Counted from the first letter of the stretch, positions 25,201-35,323 are shown. The stretch: DNA of 64,000 bases from Riptortus pedestris (GCA_019009955.1 CM032230.1:23286501-23350500); one strand, 5' to 3'. Numbers and translations are program-made. Notes: generated by a model from the sequence alone, not told the origin.

Positions 25201-28200
25201 CAGGAGCTTTGATTTTTTTTTTTTTCATAACATTTTTTATGTATCTCTATATTTATTTTGATTGAAGATTCTTGAGAATTATGAAAATTTAATTTACTAT
25301 AAATATTGTATGCATTTTTTCTCTATCTTGAGTATTAACCAAGAAATTTGCCATTTTTAGCAGATTTCCCTTGAGGGAAATCAGCTATTGAGGTTGTACT
25401 CATGACGGAATTTTCGAAATTTTTCTTCAAATGTCCATCGATCCTACCTAGTAGATGACGAAAATGAGGTCCGTTCAAACCTGTATACAGTAGGGACCCG
25501 ATTAACCGAGTCGATCGGGACCGCTGTTACCTCGGTTAATCGAAATTCTCGGTTAATCGGAACCTACTAATACCAGCTGAAAATGTAAGGTTTTTAGAAT
25601 AAAAACTAGTACCTACCTATAAGTTTAATAATTATATTCATATTTACATTTTTTAATCATAAATTAATAATAGAAGTAGATTGTATGTACATACATGCAT
25701 ATGTAGTATAAAATAACATCGGACACAAAAAAAATTAATGGAAAATCGGAAAACTATTTTGATTTAAAAAAATCATTTATTGTTGTTTGTTTTAAACAAC
25801 TGCTTCTATCAGCAGCTGCAGTGTCTCTCCACTTCCTTAACATCATCAGTTCATATGAAGGCACATCACCTCTGCCTTCTAAATAGAGTAGTGACCTGTC
25901 AAGTAGGTTGAAACCCTCCTCATGGCTTACTTTCGTGGGGATAGATACCTCGTCTCCTTCAAGCTCTTCTTCGTTAGTTGTTTTCATTATTTCATTAATG
26001 ATTTCATCTTCCGTTAGGACCGCTGATCTCTTTAATGATTCTTCATTGACCCAATCCGTAACTTCGAAGTCCATTACATCTTGGGAGTTAAGATCTTTTA
26101 ACAAAGAGCACAACTCCAGATTTGTTGGTGGCTCTTCGTTTGGCTGACTACTATAGGTAACTTCAGGCCATAAGTTTTTCCAGGCTTTATTTAATGTGGT
26201 GTTGGGTACTGAATCCCAGGAATTAGCTGCCATGTAAATGACATCTTTAATTGTAATCTTTTTTAGTTGTTCTATTAGCCCTTTATCGTTATCTAATAAC
26301 ATTGTAGTTAAGAGCTTTTTTTTTGTAAATGCCGAAATTACTCCTTGATCCATGGGTTGGATCAATGATGTAACATTTGGTGGGAAAAACATGGCCTTAA
26401 TCTCGCCCACGCTTAAGGCGCTCTCGTTTATGAGGCAGTTTTTTATCGTCAAGAAAATGTTTGACGTGTGGTACAAAATTATGTTTGAACCAATGCTCGA
26501 AAATTTCAGCACTCATCCACGCAGATTTTTGATGTTTATAAACAACCGGCAGGTTATTAAAATTGACGTGTTTGAGGGCTCTAGGTTTGGCTGATTTTCC
26601 GATTAAAACTAACTTAGTTTATCCTCTCCACTTGCATTCGCGCAAACCAAAACAGTGACCCTATCTTTAACACCCTTGAAACCACTAACAGATTTTTCCA
26701 TATTCGTCGCTAGAGTTTTTTGGGGCAACACTTTATACCACAAACCGGTCTCATCAGCATTGTAAATTTGGTCCGCGCATAGATTATGGGACTTTACTAA
26801 TAAAGAAAAACTATTACTAATAAATCTCGTCGCAGATTCCGTGTCTGCTGAAAGTTTTTCCACGGAAATGGCGAGTGCTCTTATGCCGCGTGTATGTTTT
26901 TAAAACGACTTAGCAAACCTTTACTCGCCTCAAATTTCTCTATAGGCGAATTTAATTTTAAATTAAGAGACAATGCTTTCTCTTGAATTATTGGACCACT
27001 TACCGGGAATCCTTGCTCTCTTGCCTGGCAAAACCACAGTAAAAGGGCTTCTTCTAAAAGCTCACACGATGACTTCTTCAATGTAGATCTGCAGTTAGAA
27101 GCCTCCTTGGATGCACTTTGATAAACATAGTTTTCAATTTGCTTCCTATTCCTCCTCCAGTCACCGACAGTATTTTCACCGACACCATAATCCTGAGCAA
27201 CTTTTTTTAAAGACTCGCCTTTGTCCAAGCGATGAATTGCTTCTAATTTTTTTTCAAGCGAAATAACCACTCTTTTACGTTTTTTAGCCGGGTTGTGACA
27301 AGTAGAGATGTAAATACAATATTCCCGGAACAGGGGAAGGAGGGTTGGACGTGGTGCTAGAGATGCATTTCTCAGAAGGCAATTAACGACTGTCTTAGAG
27401 CTTCCTTTTCAATAAACCGCTTGCTGAACACCTTCATCCGGCCTAGGGTTTTGAGGGTTTTAAAAAGGTTCATAATCACTTCCAAAGGTTACCGCACCTA
27501 CTTTTTTTTTTTATTTTTTTTTATTTTTTTTTTTTTTTAAATGTTTGGCACCTCGGTTAATCGGGACCTCGGTTAATCGAACCTCGGTTAATCGGGTCCA
27601 TACTGTATATATATATTTGTCTGTTAACGCTCTAGCGGTCGCAATTTTCGTTTGATCGTTACGAAACTCGACATTTAACCGTTTTATGTAAAAAGAAAGA
27701 TCAAGTTCGTTAATGGCTGAAATCAGACCAGGAGGGGGAGTTTAGAGGGGAGAAATTTCGAAAATCCGAAATTTCTCTGTTACTATACGTCAGTTAAAAA
27801 AATTATATAGAAACAATCTTATTGCAAATTATATTTACTATAAATATTGCTAAATACATTTATTCTCTACCTTGGATATTAACCGAGATATTTGCATTTT
27901 TCAGTTTTCAGCAAACCGCCACTTCTACTCATGTTACGTAAACAATACTCTGCTACATAATAAATCACATTATTGGAAGTTTAAATACCAAAAATTGTAT
28001 TCAAGAGACTTTTATTATACGAGAAACATGCAAATATGCCCTGGTGACTCCCCCCCCCCCATCTTAAAGTTTTGGACTACTAAAATTTTATTGATTGAGA
28101 TAACAATTATTCTGACTCATTATAAATTACACTAATAGATATAGTAAATAGTTCTCAATAAAATTAATGTGTTATATTCTGATATATTTCAGTAATTGTT

Positions 28201-31200
28201 TTTCTTTCCGGTGTGACGCAGGCCGACCCGTTTGTTTACATTTCTAACCTAACGCTTCCTGTCGGCAGGTTATTGAAATTGGATGAAACATTTATTTCCG
28301 TTTTTATTTATTCACGGTGTTGTTGTGTTAGCAGTATGCATATTTATCTATTACTAAACTTCACGAGGGAAATCTGCTTAGTTTACGCAGCCCCTGCGTG
28401 ACGGACTTTTTAGTTTTCAGTCTTCTGTAATCCTCTTTTCTACTCGTCATATTAACAATAAGTAGTTATATCATGAACCAGAAACTCTTTAGTTTTCTTC
28501 TTATAACTGAAAACTTCTATCTTTTTCTGGAAATATTTGAAATTTTGTCTAAAAATTCTTTTGATAATCATTCTATTCAATATTAATATTTTTGAGTTTT
28601 TTTTGTTGCATAAATAAAAGTGAATGTATAAATATATTCCTTTGCAGGGCATCGAGACCTATGTCTCCAGTACCACAGTTTTTAGAAAGCCCAAAAAGGC
28701 ATTGTCCAGAAATTAAAACTGAGCAATTGATAACAGACAATATGGAAAATTCAACTGTTAATGGAAACGCTCAAGGTGATTTTTGTACTGAAATAGGCCC
28801 CAAAAATGAAGAGCCTACAGAACTGAATGGGAATACAGAAGATTCAGCAAAGATTTGTAATGGAGGTACCCTTTCACGGGATGCCTCAAGTGTAGACCTT
28901 GCCAATGAGCTGACAGTACAAAATAATCTAGCTGCTATAGCTCAGATAGATGCCAGCCACTGTGGTCTTCCATTGCACCTCTTCTCAAATGTAAGTATGT
29001 TTAAGTCTATTTATAATAAAAATTACTCCAGTATATTTTAATACATCTGTTCAGTATATACACAATACTAAAATATTAATTGTATTGGCTCTCCTCTGAT
29101 TATTTAATCCAACTACAATAACTCAGGCTCTACACTTTATCAAGAAGATATTGGTTTTTCTTAAATAAATAAATAAAAAAACAAAATCACAGTATATTCT
29201 TTAGGAAGCTCTAAAGTATTCACTCAAAAAACATCTTGGGTATGGTAAATCAGGTCCATATCATCTGCTATTTGGATTGATTAGGGTACCAAGATCTGCA
29301 CAAGTTTTTACTGTTTGACTGAAGGTAAATGAGTTTAAATTTAAAATCGGAAGTTAATAAGCCTATCAGATCAACAAGGATGACACTGGAATTGATTTTC
29401 AGTACTGTAAAATAGCTTATTACTTATAATATAACTTTGGTTTAAAATTTTTACTGAATAAAAATAGTAGTGGGAACTCAGGTAGTCCAGGAGCCCTCCT
29501 TCTGGACTGGTCAGAAATTCTCTTTGGCTCTTACTTAAGAAGTTGATTTGGCACACCTGATATTGTGCAAAGTACATCTGTAAAACTTAGAAGCTCAATC
29601 AATCATTGGCACCTCTAGCAAATATTCCTGTTTCCTGGTTTCTTGCTATATTTTGATATAATTAGATATCATTGAATTTTTTCTTTTGTAAACACTTTTA
29701 CGACACTTTTTTTATTATGGAGGTTTATTTCTATATTTTTCAGGGTTACCTTTGCCTTCCATATCTTTCTTTGCCATATATGGATGTCCTCACTGATCAA
29801 AACATCCGAGGATATGTTGTTGGAGCTACAAATGTACTTTTCAAACAGAAAAAGAATCTTGCTGATGTTATTGTTGAGGTGATTTTATTTGAGTATTACA
29901 ATTTTCAAAATTACAATATTCTAAATTATAAATAAATGTGTGTGTGTGTGTGTGTGTGTGTGGGCATGCATTTGTGTATGTGTTCGTGCATGCATATGTG
30001 TGTGCATGTGTTTATTCTTTTATTAATTTAAAACATTCACTCTTATATTAATATCAGTAGGTATCCAGTATTTAACCCTCGATGAGCCATAGCAACATTA
30101 AGGGGATATCAATTGTAAAAATAATTTATTAAATCATTTTCTGCAGTTAGAAAATGGGCTTATTGAGAGCTGTGATCCTGAGTTGAGGCGTGCAGGGCAT
30201 CTTTCAACTGAAGACTTAAGGTTTGGTGAATATCTTGTCAGACATGTCTTGGACATGCATGGAGACTATCTTGATGGAGTTGGTTGGGAGGGAGGAGATG
30301 ATTGGATTAGGGCACAATTCCATGCCTATACTTTATCTCTCCTGAGGACCTCTCTTCTTCCTGGTAATTAACTTATTTTATCGATGAAACTATAGTTCAT
30401 TATAGATATATGCAGTCTAACTTAATGGGTACAGCATGGTTTGGGATGGACCTTTGAAAAGTTCAACCCAGGCCAGGACTATGCTAAATTCAATAATTTA
30501 ATGAATGAAGAGAAAAGGAGTGGTGGAAAACAAACAATACTGGATTATTTATTTCTTAGTTTCTTCCATATATCCATCTCAGTGAATTTCTCTTTAGCCT
30601 TTTTACCACACCTTTTTGCTACAATTAAAGTTAGTTATTACATAAGAAATATAATAATAGAAGAGATCAAAATAAATCTAATGGGAGGTATGAAACTGTT
30701 TTTTATTTTTCATCAATTGTTTGACATCACGTTTGATAGAAGAACCTTATATCAGGTTCGGCATCCAGTCTATCGGGGTATTTTGTTTTCATTGCTGCAT
30801 AGGTTAAGAATCCTGTTTTGCACAAGTATGTTTTGGAAACGGGAGGGAACATGCATGGCCATTTTGGCAAGTATTGGATACTTTATCACGGATTCAGTAC
30901 CAAAAATCATTGAGAGGCATCGTTTTGAACAGTGACTCCATACTTGTGTCTGATGCCATTTCTAAAAGAGATTCATATATCTCGTTTGACATACATGGTC
31001 ACTTATGTAGTCCTGCCCTTGATCTTGAACATTCTCAACAATATTCGAGTCCTCTGATAAATAAATAAACCAAAATAAAAAGACAAATTTGCAGTGCAAA
31101 GAATTGTGGACATTATGTATTAGCATTAGACTTGTAATTCGCTTGTTTACAACTATAGTGCCTAATCTCAGAGGTAGCTTTTATCAAAGGTACTGGACGC

Positions 31201-34200
31201 ACACAACTAGATGCCTATTGGCAGCAACATAGTGTGATTGTACTGTGGTGGCAACTTAGTTTTGCTGCGCCACCGAGCACATGTATGGTGTTTGGAATTT
31301 TTTTCTAAATTCTTGGGGAGCCCCCACAGGGGTTTTGGGTTCCACAGAGCACACTTTGAGAGTCGCTGATATAGACTATAACTTTAATGGACTTGGGGTT
31401 TTGTCCCACTGTCATGGTGCCAATAAGAATTCAGATAAGGAGGAAAGATGGAGATAGAATTATTCTAAAATGTTGTGTGCCCCTTCCTCTCAAATTCTAT
31501 TCTTGCAATGTTCCTCTGTTGAAATGTTAATTAAATACTTGATAAACATATTAAGCTTTCAATTTTTGGATTCCAAGGAAGACAAATACTAGAAAGTTAC
31601 AATAATTTTTTTACCTCTAATATTATATTTCATTACAGATGGGAGCAAAGAAATTGAGCAGTTTAATAAATGGTATATATTAGCTCTGCAGTCGACTCAA
31701 AGTTACAAGGAATGGTTATCAAGTCCAAATTCTCAGAATATAACTGAAGTTTGTGCTGGGCATCCCTTTGCTGGACAGCTGAGCGTTGCCGATATGAAAC
31801 TACGACTTGCACAGTTAGTACTTTTTTTTTTCAAACCACATTCAAATTGATAAAATAGCAGGATGTCAGTCTTCAGTACACGATATAATTTATTATCTTT
31901 CTTATGTTTTGAATCTCCCTCTTTTTCCATACTCAAAGAATATAAAACTATATTCTTTATATTATTTTTTTACCTAACAACCCTTCTTCTTTTATTTATT
32001 GTGTCCTAACTGGCAGAATGGTCTATTTATGTCAAAGGTGTAGCCTATTCAATATACAATACTTTATATGACTGCAAACCACTGAAAAGGTAAAATACAT
32101 AGAACATGTAGAACATAATAAATAAACTCGGGTATTGGCAACTCAGTTTTATTTCTTTGAGTCCTTCTCCAATTTTATCAATTTGAATGTTAAAAATGTA
32201 TATTTCCTTGAAGATAAAAGAGGTTAACATATCATCTCTTTTTCTAGTACCATGCAGACTACTGAGGGTGGGCGCAAATTGAATCAAGCCATGGTTTCCA
32301 CTGGACGAGTTGTTGCAACTACTGGACGTGCTGTTGGTATGTCAGAATTTTTTTTATTTTTAAGTTTTTGTTGTTGAGTGCCAAAACTGGTCTAGCTGTT
32401 TGTTCGTAGCCTGTTTATTCTAAAAACATTTTTTAATCTGTGAACTCTTTAGCGACTTAGTATTTACCAGTGGGAGTTGTCTTGGTAAAACATGACTCCA
32501 TTTCAGTTTTTCAATTTGGTTGTTTTTTTCTCTCTTTTGTTAGGCTCATTATTTGGACCAATATTGTTAGTTGTGAACATATATTTTTAATTAGTCACTA
32601 ACCCTGATAACAATAGTTCATCTGAAGAACTCTGTCAACCCTGCTTTCATTGCTTTCATTAACTCACTACAGGCTATCCAAGATTTTCGACACAACATAA
32701 TTAAGAATTATCCTATTTTTTTCTTCCATCATAATTTTTTCCCAAAATGGATTATTTTGCTGCCTTTTCTATAGTTGGTATATTGATAATTAAAATGAAT
32801 TTAACTAAGTTGGCTTCAAATAGATAAATCAAAAATGTAGCCTGGAGATTTTGTTGAGAGCATGTATGTGGTTTCCCATGATTGTGTGTGAGATATCATT
32901 AAAATCTCACAGTCATTTAGAGGGATTATGATCTGGAATCTTCATTATGTAACATCACTGTTTTCAGTCATTTCTGGGCCATTAGCTCAATTCCTCCAAA
33001 ATCTGATTACACATCTTTTCTTGTCTTTCTAGGAGTCAGTATTCATCAACCAGGAAATAGGAGCAGATCAGCTGTCCAAAATTTCCTGAAGTTTGGTCAC
33101 AATCAGCTCCAAATCAATTTTAATATACGGCCACGTCAGGTAAACACACACAAATGCTCAGACATAATTATATATATAAAGAAATAAATACATACCCGGA
33201 ACAAATATATGAGCGCGCACACGCACATGCACATTAAAAAACTACACATCAATATTTTTAAAATTATTTTTATTGAAAATACACTATTTGGAATAATCAC
33301 AAATGTTGCGATGAAAATTCGACGACTGCTTTCTTCAATCTTTCAATATATTTCGGATCTTCCATATTGCTGATTTTTGAGCTTAGAAAATAAAAGAAGA
33401 AAATAATAACTTTTACAAACATTTAGATCTTCCTCATAAGCATATATAACAGTTGCAATTGTTTTCAGAAGCCCTTGTTTCTTGACCAAAAATAAATTAT
33501 TCATAATTAATTGGACAGGTGGGAATCGAATCCGTCACTCTAGGTCTACCACGCGAGTATAAGACCAACGGCCTAACTCGCACGGCCAACCTGAGCCCTG
33601 TCACATTTGTGTTGTGCACACTGAGAATTTTCGTAGTTGTTATAAGTACTCCAGGGAAACTTTTCATTTGATCTGTTAAACTTGTTAATAAAAACGTTTT
33701 ATAAGTTTTTTTTATAATTACCATTAATAAAAGCAATTTATGTTTTTAACACCCCAAAGTATGTTTTGACCACAAAGTGCACAAACGTTTTGTCAAATTT
33801 CTTCATGAGTACATTTGGTATTTGGCATTTTGAAAAATTCATATAAATTACTCTAAACAAAGGGAAATGGGCAACTAATGCTCTATTCTTATTCAATAAC
33901 ATGATAGCTGATAGGGTTAGATGAGAACATTATACATTAATCTTTAATATTGATTTTGTTTTGGTTTTATAAAATCAAGCTCTCCCTCTCTCTCTTTATA
34001 TGGCATATTCATGATGAAAGGTGAATTTCTTAACTTCGTGGGCAAACACTTCGATTTTGTCACAATAGTTACCATAATCAGATATAAAGGTTGTTCAACC
34101 CTGTTCTCACTCCCTTCACTTAGTAATGACCAAGGAGTTATTCATTTTAGGAATTAGGAGAGAATGTGTAGAGGTGAGGGAATGAAAATTCATTCCTTAA

Positions 34201-34992
34201 TCAATTCATCATATATCATGATGATGGTAGTCATGCCTGGCTACTTGTGTGTTTACAAGGGGCCAAACATTAGAATCGATTTATCACTTATTGTGACCAA
34301 AGTTCAGTAAATTGATCTGCTGCGATTTCCCGGTTGACTCCTAGAAAATCAAGGAAAGGCGTTGAACAGATTTTGAAGGCATTTTTTTGGACCTTCCCGA
34401 CCCTTGAAGCAGGGTGTGTGGGACATCATTGATTTCTGATTGAAATTTTGCAAATCAATTTGGAAGTATGTGGTCAGGTATGGATGGCTCTTGAGACGAT
34501 GACTTTATTGTCAACCACTCTCAAGTGGTGTCACCTCATTGGCCCATCAATCAGTCCACTACCACTTCTTGTTATACTTTACATACAGTCTGCTATTATC
34601 AGTACACTCTCTTTAAAGTTGTAGTTAATCAGTTGTTTTATATAAACTAAAAGTAATTTTAGTAGCTAATATACAAAATAATATTATATTTTTATATTAT
34701 TTAAATATTTGCTTTATAGAAACAGATTATGGAATTGTCAGCCTTCAGTTTCAACAAGAAAACTGAAAAACAAAACAATAATACTTCCACTTTCTTGGAG
34801 TTTTCCTTACAAATTAGCTAAATAAAGATTATTTATTTCTTAGGTGGTGCGATCTCACAAGCAAAGGGTGCTCTTACGAACTGGTGGAGCAATTTGACTA
34901 CAGTTCCTTCACCACATCCAGGAATTGATACTCCTCCTGTACCTGTTGAACAAGCATTTGATGTCATTGAAGAAGAAACTATTCCAACGTGA
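12439..34992 (+). CDS. AVL9: AVL9 homologue (late secretory pathway protein), complete, ten coding exons
   Basis: Joining ten exons (12439-12522, 17884-18081, 19624-19858, 23794-23983, 28648-28990, 29744-29878, 30147-30363, 31639-31813, 32248-32336, 34844-34992) gives an uninterrupted 604-residue protein with every junction in phase. Conserved blocks of the AVL9 family are visible: PVLHVLVVGFHHKKGCQVE at the N-terminus, WKYLPTLALPDGSHNF and FGISCFRQIP (exon 2), LITHAYF (exon 3), LRHKVLVLYKLLLLEKK (exon 4), GYLCLPYLSLPYMDVL (exon 6), YLVRHV and GWEGGDDWIRAQF (exon 7), and VADMKLRLAH (exons 8-9). Exon 5 encodes a low-complexity, probably disordered linker. AVL9 proteins belong to a DENN-related family; in yeast AVL9 acts in Golgi-to-surface transport, and in animals it affects cell polarity and migration. 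The ATG at 12,439 is preceded in frame by TGA at 12,409. No signal peptide is seen. Human AVL9 is slightly longer, mainly in the linker. Confidence 0.95.
13228..13275. repeat. (TA)n microsatellite
   Basis: About 46 bp of alternating TA followed by imperfect TACATA repeats, in AVL9 intron 1. Confidence 0.9.
14895..15705 (-). repeat. HLR copy 1 (Helentron/Helitron-like non-autonomous repeat)
   Basis: In the orientation given here the family begins with subterminal GCAGATTTCC and ends with a palindrome plus GCTAA. On the plus strand this copy starts AGCAGATTTCCCTTAAGG at 14,897, passes the block ATCCTACCTAGTAGATGA, then a TA-rich tract (15,022-15,050), and ends near GGAAAATCTGCTTAGTTT (15,672-15,690). 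The central part between the TA tract and the conserved TTAGTTTTCAG block is partly deleted. It lies in AVL9 intron 1. Confidence 0.75.
16035..16281 (+). pseudogene. Mariner transposase N-terminal fragment
   Basis: The start ATGTCTAACTTTATACC encodes MSNFIPDKV. After two stops and a frameshift, the helix-turn-helix region reads VLADVYGDHALA, WFGWFKSDDFDLE and KERPGHLKKSEDEELE. These are the N-terminal DNA-binding motifs of a mariner transposase of the type with FKSGDFDLEDKERPGRP. The catalytic domain is missing. It lies in AVL9 intron 1 and is a different lineage from the copy at 22,120. Confidence 0.85.
16282..17883. other. Rest of AVL9 intron 1, nothing firm
   Basis: Apart from a plus-strand open stretch at 16,620-16,853 (Lys/Ser-rich, no recognised domain) this intron part shows nothing supportable. 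The open stretch directly follows the mariner fragment but does not show mariner catalytic motifs. Confidence 0.4.
17884..18081 (+). CDS. AVL9: AVL9 coding exon 2
   Basis: Residues 29-94, starting VEYSYPPLVPNG. A T-rich acceptor ends in TTTAG; the donor is GTAACT; phase 0 at both ends. It encodes the highly conserved WKYLPTLALPDG and TVFFHLPG segments. Confidence 0.95.
19624..19858 (+). CDS. AVL9: AVL9 coding exon 3
   Basis: Residues 95-172 plus one base. Acceptor TTTCTTCAG, donor GTAACT. It contains SDITRGTVQKAVCVLS and LITHAYFDEGDF, characteristic of the family. Confidence 0.95.
20137..20183. repeat. Strong hairpin (15-bp perfect stem, extendable)
   Basis: AATAAAGTTCTATTT at 20,137-20,151 is the exact inverse of 20,169-20,183. 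The loop itself contains GTAAC and GTTAC, which can extend the stem by five pairs after a bulge. It lies in AVL9 intron 3. It could be the core of a tiny foldback element or a structured RNA element. Confidence 0.7.
20725..20946 (+). repeat. tRNA-derived SINE, full-length copy
   Basis: It begins GGGGCTCAGGTTAGCCATG, has a B box (GAGTTCGATTCC), the CCTGGCTAGAAAAGGGTGG body, and ends GTGGACGTTAATAAATAATT. Same family as 4,526-4,741 but in plus orientation. It lies in AVL9 intron 3. Confidence 0.87.
22120..23434 (+). mobile_element. Nearly intact mariner element with terminal inverted repeats and TA target duplication
   Basis: The ends are inverted repeats of about 33 bp. The left starts CGGGGGTGTGGCTATTAAAT, and the right is the inverse with one G fewer and one internal mismatch. 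TA flanks both ends (22,118-22,119 and 23,435-23,436), the target duplication of the Tc1/mariner superfamily. Length 1,315 bp is typical for mariner. It sits in AVL9 intron 3, same orientation as the gene. The high similarity of the ends and the single inactivating stop suggest recent insertion. Confidence 0.95.
22311..23369 (+). pseudogene. Mariner transposase (DD34D) with one premature stop
   Basis: From ATG at 22,311 the frame runs 352 codons to TAA at 23,367, broken only by an in-frame TAA at codon 26 (22,386-22,388). The N-terminus has a helix-turn-helix (RRLSIRAIAETVRIDKESVR). The catalytic Asp residues lie in TCDESWF (codon 157), HQDNAPAH (codon 252) and YSPDLVPCDFYLF (codon 287). The spacing of 34 residues between the second and third Asp defines the mariner group. 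Everything after codon 26 is intact, but the most N-terminal part would be lost from any protein starting downstream, so the copy is probably inactive. Confidence 0.93.
23794..23983 (+). CDS. AVL9: AVL9 coding exon 4
   Basis: It completes Gly173 and runs to residue 235 plus two bases, after acceptor TTTTTTCCAG and before donor GTAAAA. It encodes LSARDLILNLRHK and the hydrophobic LLLLEKKILFF, followed by LSLHPGMIEKGL. Confidence 0.95.
24751..24881 (-). repeat. tRNA-derived SINE, internally deleted copy
   Basis: The tail (TTATTAACATCTACTTTATG) and the tRNA-related head with B box (inverse of GAGTTCGATTTCC) are present, but the central body with the GGCTAGAAAAGGGTGG block is missing. It lies in AVL9 intron 4, minus orientation. 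Confidence 0.8.
25488..27605 (-). mobile_element. Tigger/pogo-type DNA transposon, decayed
   Basis: The ends are inverted repeats: left CAGTAGGGACCCGATTAACC at 25,488 and right the inverse of CAGTATGGACCCGATTAACC, followed by further copies of CTCGGTTAATCG near both ends. TA flanks both sides (25,486-25,487 and 27,606-27,607), as expected for this Tc1/mariner-related group. At 2,118 bp it approaches the usual 2.4 kb of autonomous Tigger elements. The transposase is on the minus strand. It inserted into the TA tract of an HLR repeat. Confidence 0.93.
25754..27270 (-). pseudogene. Tigger/pogo transposase (CENP-B/jerky-like), broken
   Basis: The first segment (27,270-26,881) carries the pipsqueak/CENP-B type helix-turn-helix (KKVAQDYGVGENTVGDWRRN) and the start of a Tc5-type DNA-binding domain. 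In another frame, 26,863-26,609 has the first catalytic block YNADETGLWYK. A frameshift at about 26,605 is followed by the KSAKPRALK and WMSAEIFEHWF segment in a third frame. The last segment (26,512-25,754) has KAMFFPPNVTSLIQPMDQGV, including the last catalytic Asp. The second catalytic block (normally L-D-N-A-P-x-H) is missing between HFL and ALSVGEIK, apparently deleted. At least two frame changes and this deletion make it inactive. Confidence 0.88.
28648..28990 (+). CDS. AVL9: AVL9 coding exon 5 (linker)
   Basis: Residues 236-350. Acceptor TTTGCAG, donor GTAAGT. Most of it is polar, rich in Asn, Glu, Ser and Thr, with several Pro (RPMSPVPQFLESPKRH). This is the variable linker of AVL9 proteins and probably disordered. 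Only the last residues (CGLPLHLFSN) rejoin the conserved domain. Confidence 0.92.
29744..29878 (+). CDS. AVL9: AVL9 coding exon 6
   Basis: Residues 351-395 (GYLCLPYLSLPYMDVL through NLADVIVE). Acceptor TTTTTCAG, donor GTGATT, phase 0. The donor is weak compared with the others. A (TG)n tract begins about 57 bp downstream, and TG repeats near donors can affect splicing. Confidence 0.95.
29935..29964. repeat. (TG)n microsatellite
   Basis: About 26 bp of TG followed by imperfect repeats to 30,010, in AVL9 intron 6, about 57 bp after the weak exon 6 donor. Confidence 0.85.
30147..30363 (+). CDS. AVL9: AVL9 coding exon 7
   Basis: Residues 396-467 plus one base. It contains DPELRRAGHLSTEDLRFGEY and GVGWEGGDDWIRAQF, the strongest family signature in the C-terminal half. 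Acceptor TTCTGCAG, donor GTAATT. Confidence 0.95.
30438..30935 (+). other. Unassigned 164-codon open frame in AVL9 intron 7
   Basis: An ATG-initiated frame (30,441) runs 164 codons without a stop in AT-rich intron sequence, longer than expected by chance there. It is rich in Phe, Ile and Arg with two hydrophobic patches. I see no domain I recognise, no splice-site evidence, and no transposase motif. It could be a decayed insertion or chance. Confidence 0.25.
31639..31813 (+). CDS. AVL9: AVL9 coding exon 8
   Basis: Completes Asp468 and ends within His526. It encodes GHPFAGQLSVADMKLRLA. The donor was placed at GTTAGT (31,814) because this restores the conserved His with the next exon; the alternative GTACTT five bases on would break the frame. 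Confidence 0.9.
32248..32336 (+). CDS. AVL9: AVL9 coding exon 9
   Basis: Residues 526-555 plus one base. Acceptor TTTTTCTAG, donor GTATGT. It encodes TEGGRKLNQAMVSTGRVV, a segment with spaced hydrophobic and small residues that is probably amphipathic. Confidence 0.92.
33033..33139 (+). other. Candidate alternative (poison) exon in AVL9 intron 9
   Basis: A strong acceptor (TTTTCTTGTCTTTCTAG) and a strong donor (GTAAAC) bound 107 bp that are open in the phase set by exon 9 (GVSIHQPGNRSR...). Its length is not compatible with the phase of exon 10. Including it would shift the frame and end translation after about 18 more codons. Since the predicted protein without it matches the family, it is either not used or acts as an alternative exon. 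Confidence 0.3.
33513..33600 (-). repeat. tRNA-derived SINE, head fragment
   Basis: On the minus strand it reads CAGGGCTCAGGTTGGCCGTG, then GAGTTAGGCCGTTGG, and a B box (GATTCGATTCCCACC). Only about 88 bp of the head are kept. It differs from the other copies at several places (for example GGCC in place of AGCC) and may be a second subfamily. It lies in AVL9 intron 9. Confidence 0.75.
34844..34992 (+). CDS. AVL9: AVL9 terminal coding exon 10
   Basis: It completes Gly556 and encodes GAISQAKGALTNWWSNLTT, corresponding to the conserved C-terminal helix, followed by a short acidic tail ending IPT and TGA. Acceptor TTTCTTAG. The 3' UTR end is not clear; no convincing AATAAA plus downstream element was found close by. 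Confidence 0.9.
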
Positions 34993-35323
34993 CTGGTTAG
35001 TTTGAGTGTCTTACCAATATTATTTAATAGTGCACACACTTCCCACGTTTATCAAGTATAATTTCTCAGGAATATACATAAGCACCAAAAACCAATATTA
35101 CTGGAGGGCATTAGCATTTGGTGTAGCAAAGAAGAGGAAGCAAAAAAGGAGACTTGTAATCTAATAGGTGGGTAGGTTTATACTATTTAAACACTTCCCT
35201 TCAGGTAGAGTTTGAAAAGTAGACAGAACTGAATATGTATATATTTTTACAGTGCTGTTATTTTTACACATTGACTCATTGTGGGTTTGGTTGAATTAGA
35301 CCAATTTATGGATTACGCATTGT

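Larger units (their letters stand above)
25357..28408 (-). repeat. HLR copy 2, interrupted by a Tigger element
   Basis: The plus-strand left part (25,357-25,487) starts TTAGCAGATTTCCC and reaches the GAAAATGAGGTCCGTTC block. The right part (27,606-28,408) resumes in the TA tract with TTTGTCTGTTAACGCTCTAG and runs to GCCCCTGCGTGACGGACTTTT. Removing the 2.1-kb Tigger element restores a continuous copy of about 930 bp. A central segment TCATATTAACAATA-like plus CCCCCACTCCTAC-type block is present in diverged form. It lies in AVL9 intron 4. Confidence 0.85.

Noticed and set aside
25908..26594. Plus-strand frames inside the Tigger element
   Set aside because: Antisense shadows of the decayed transposase.
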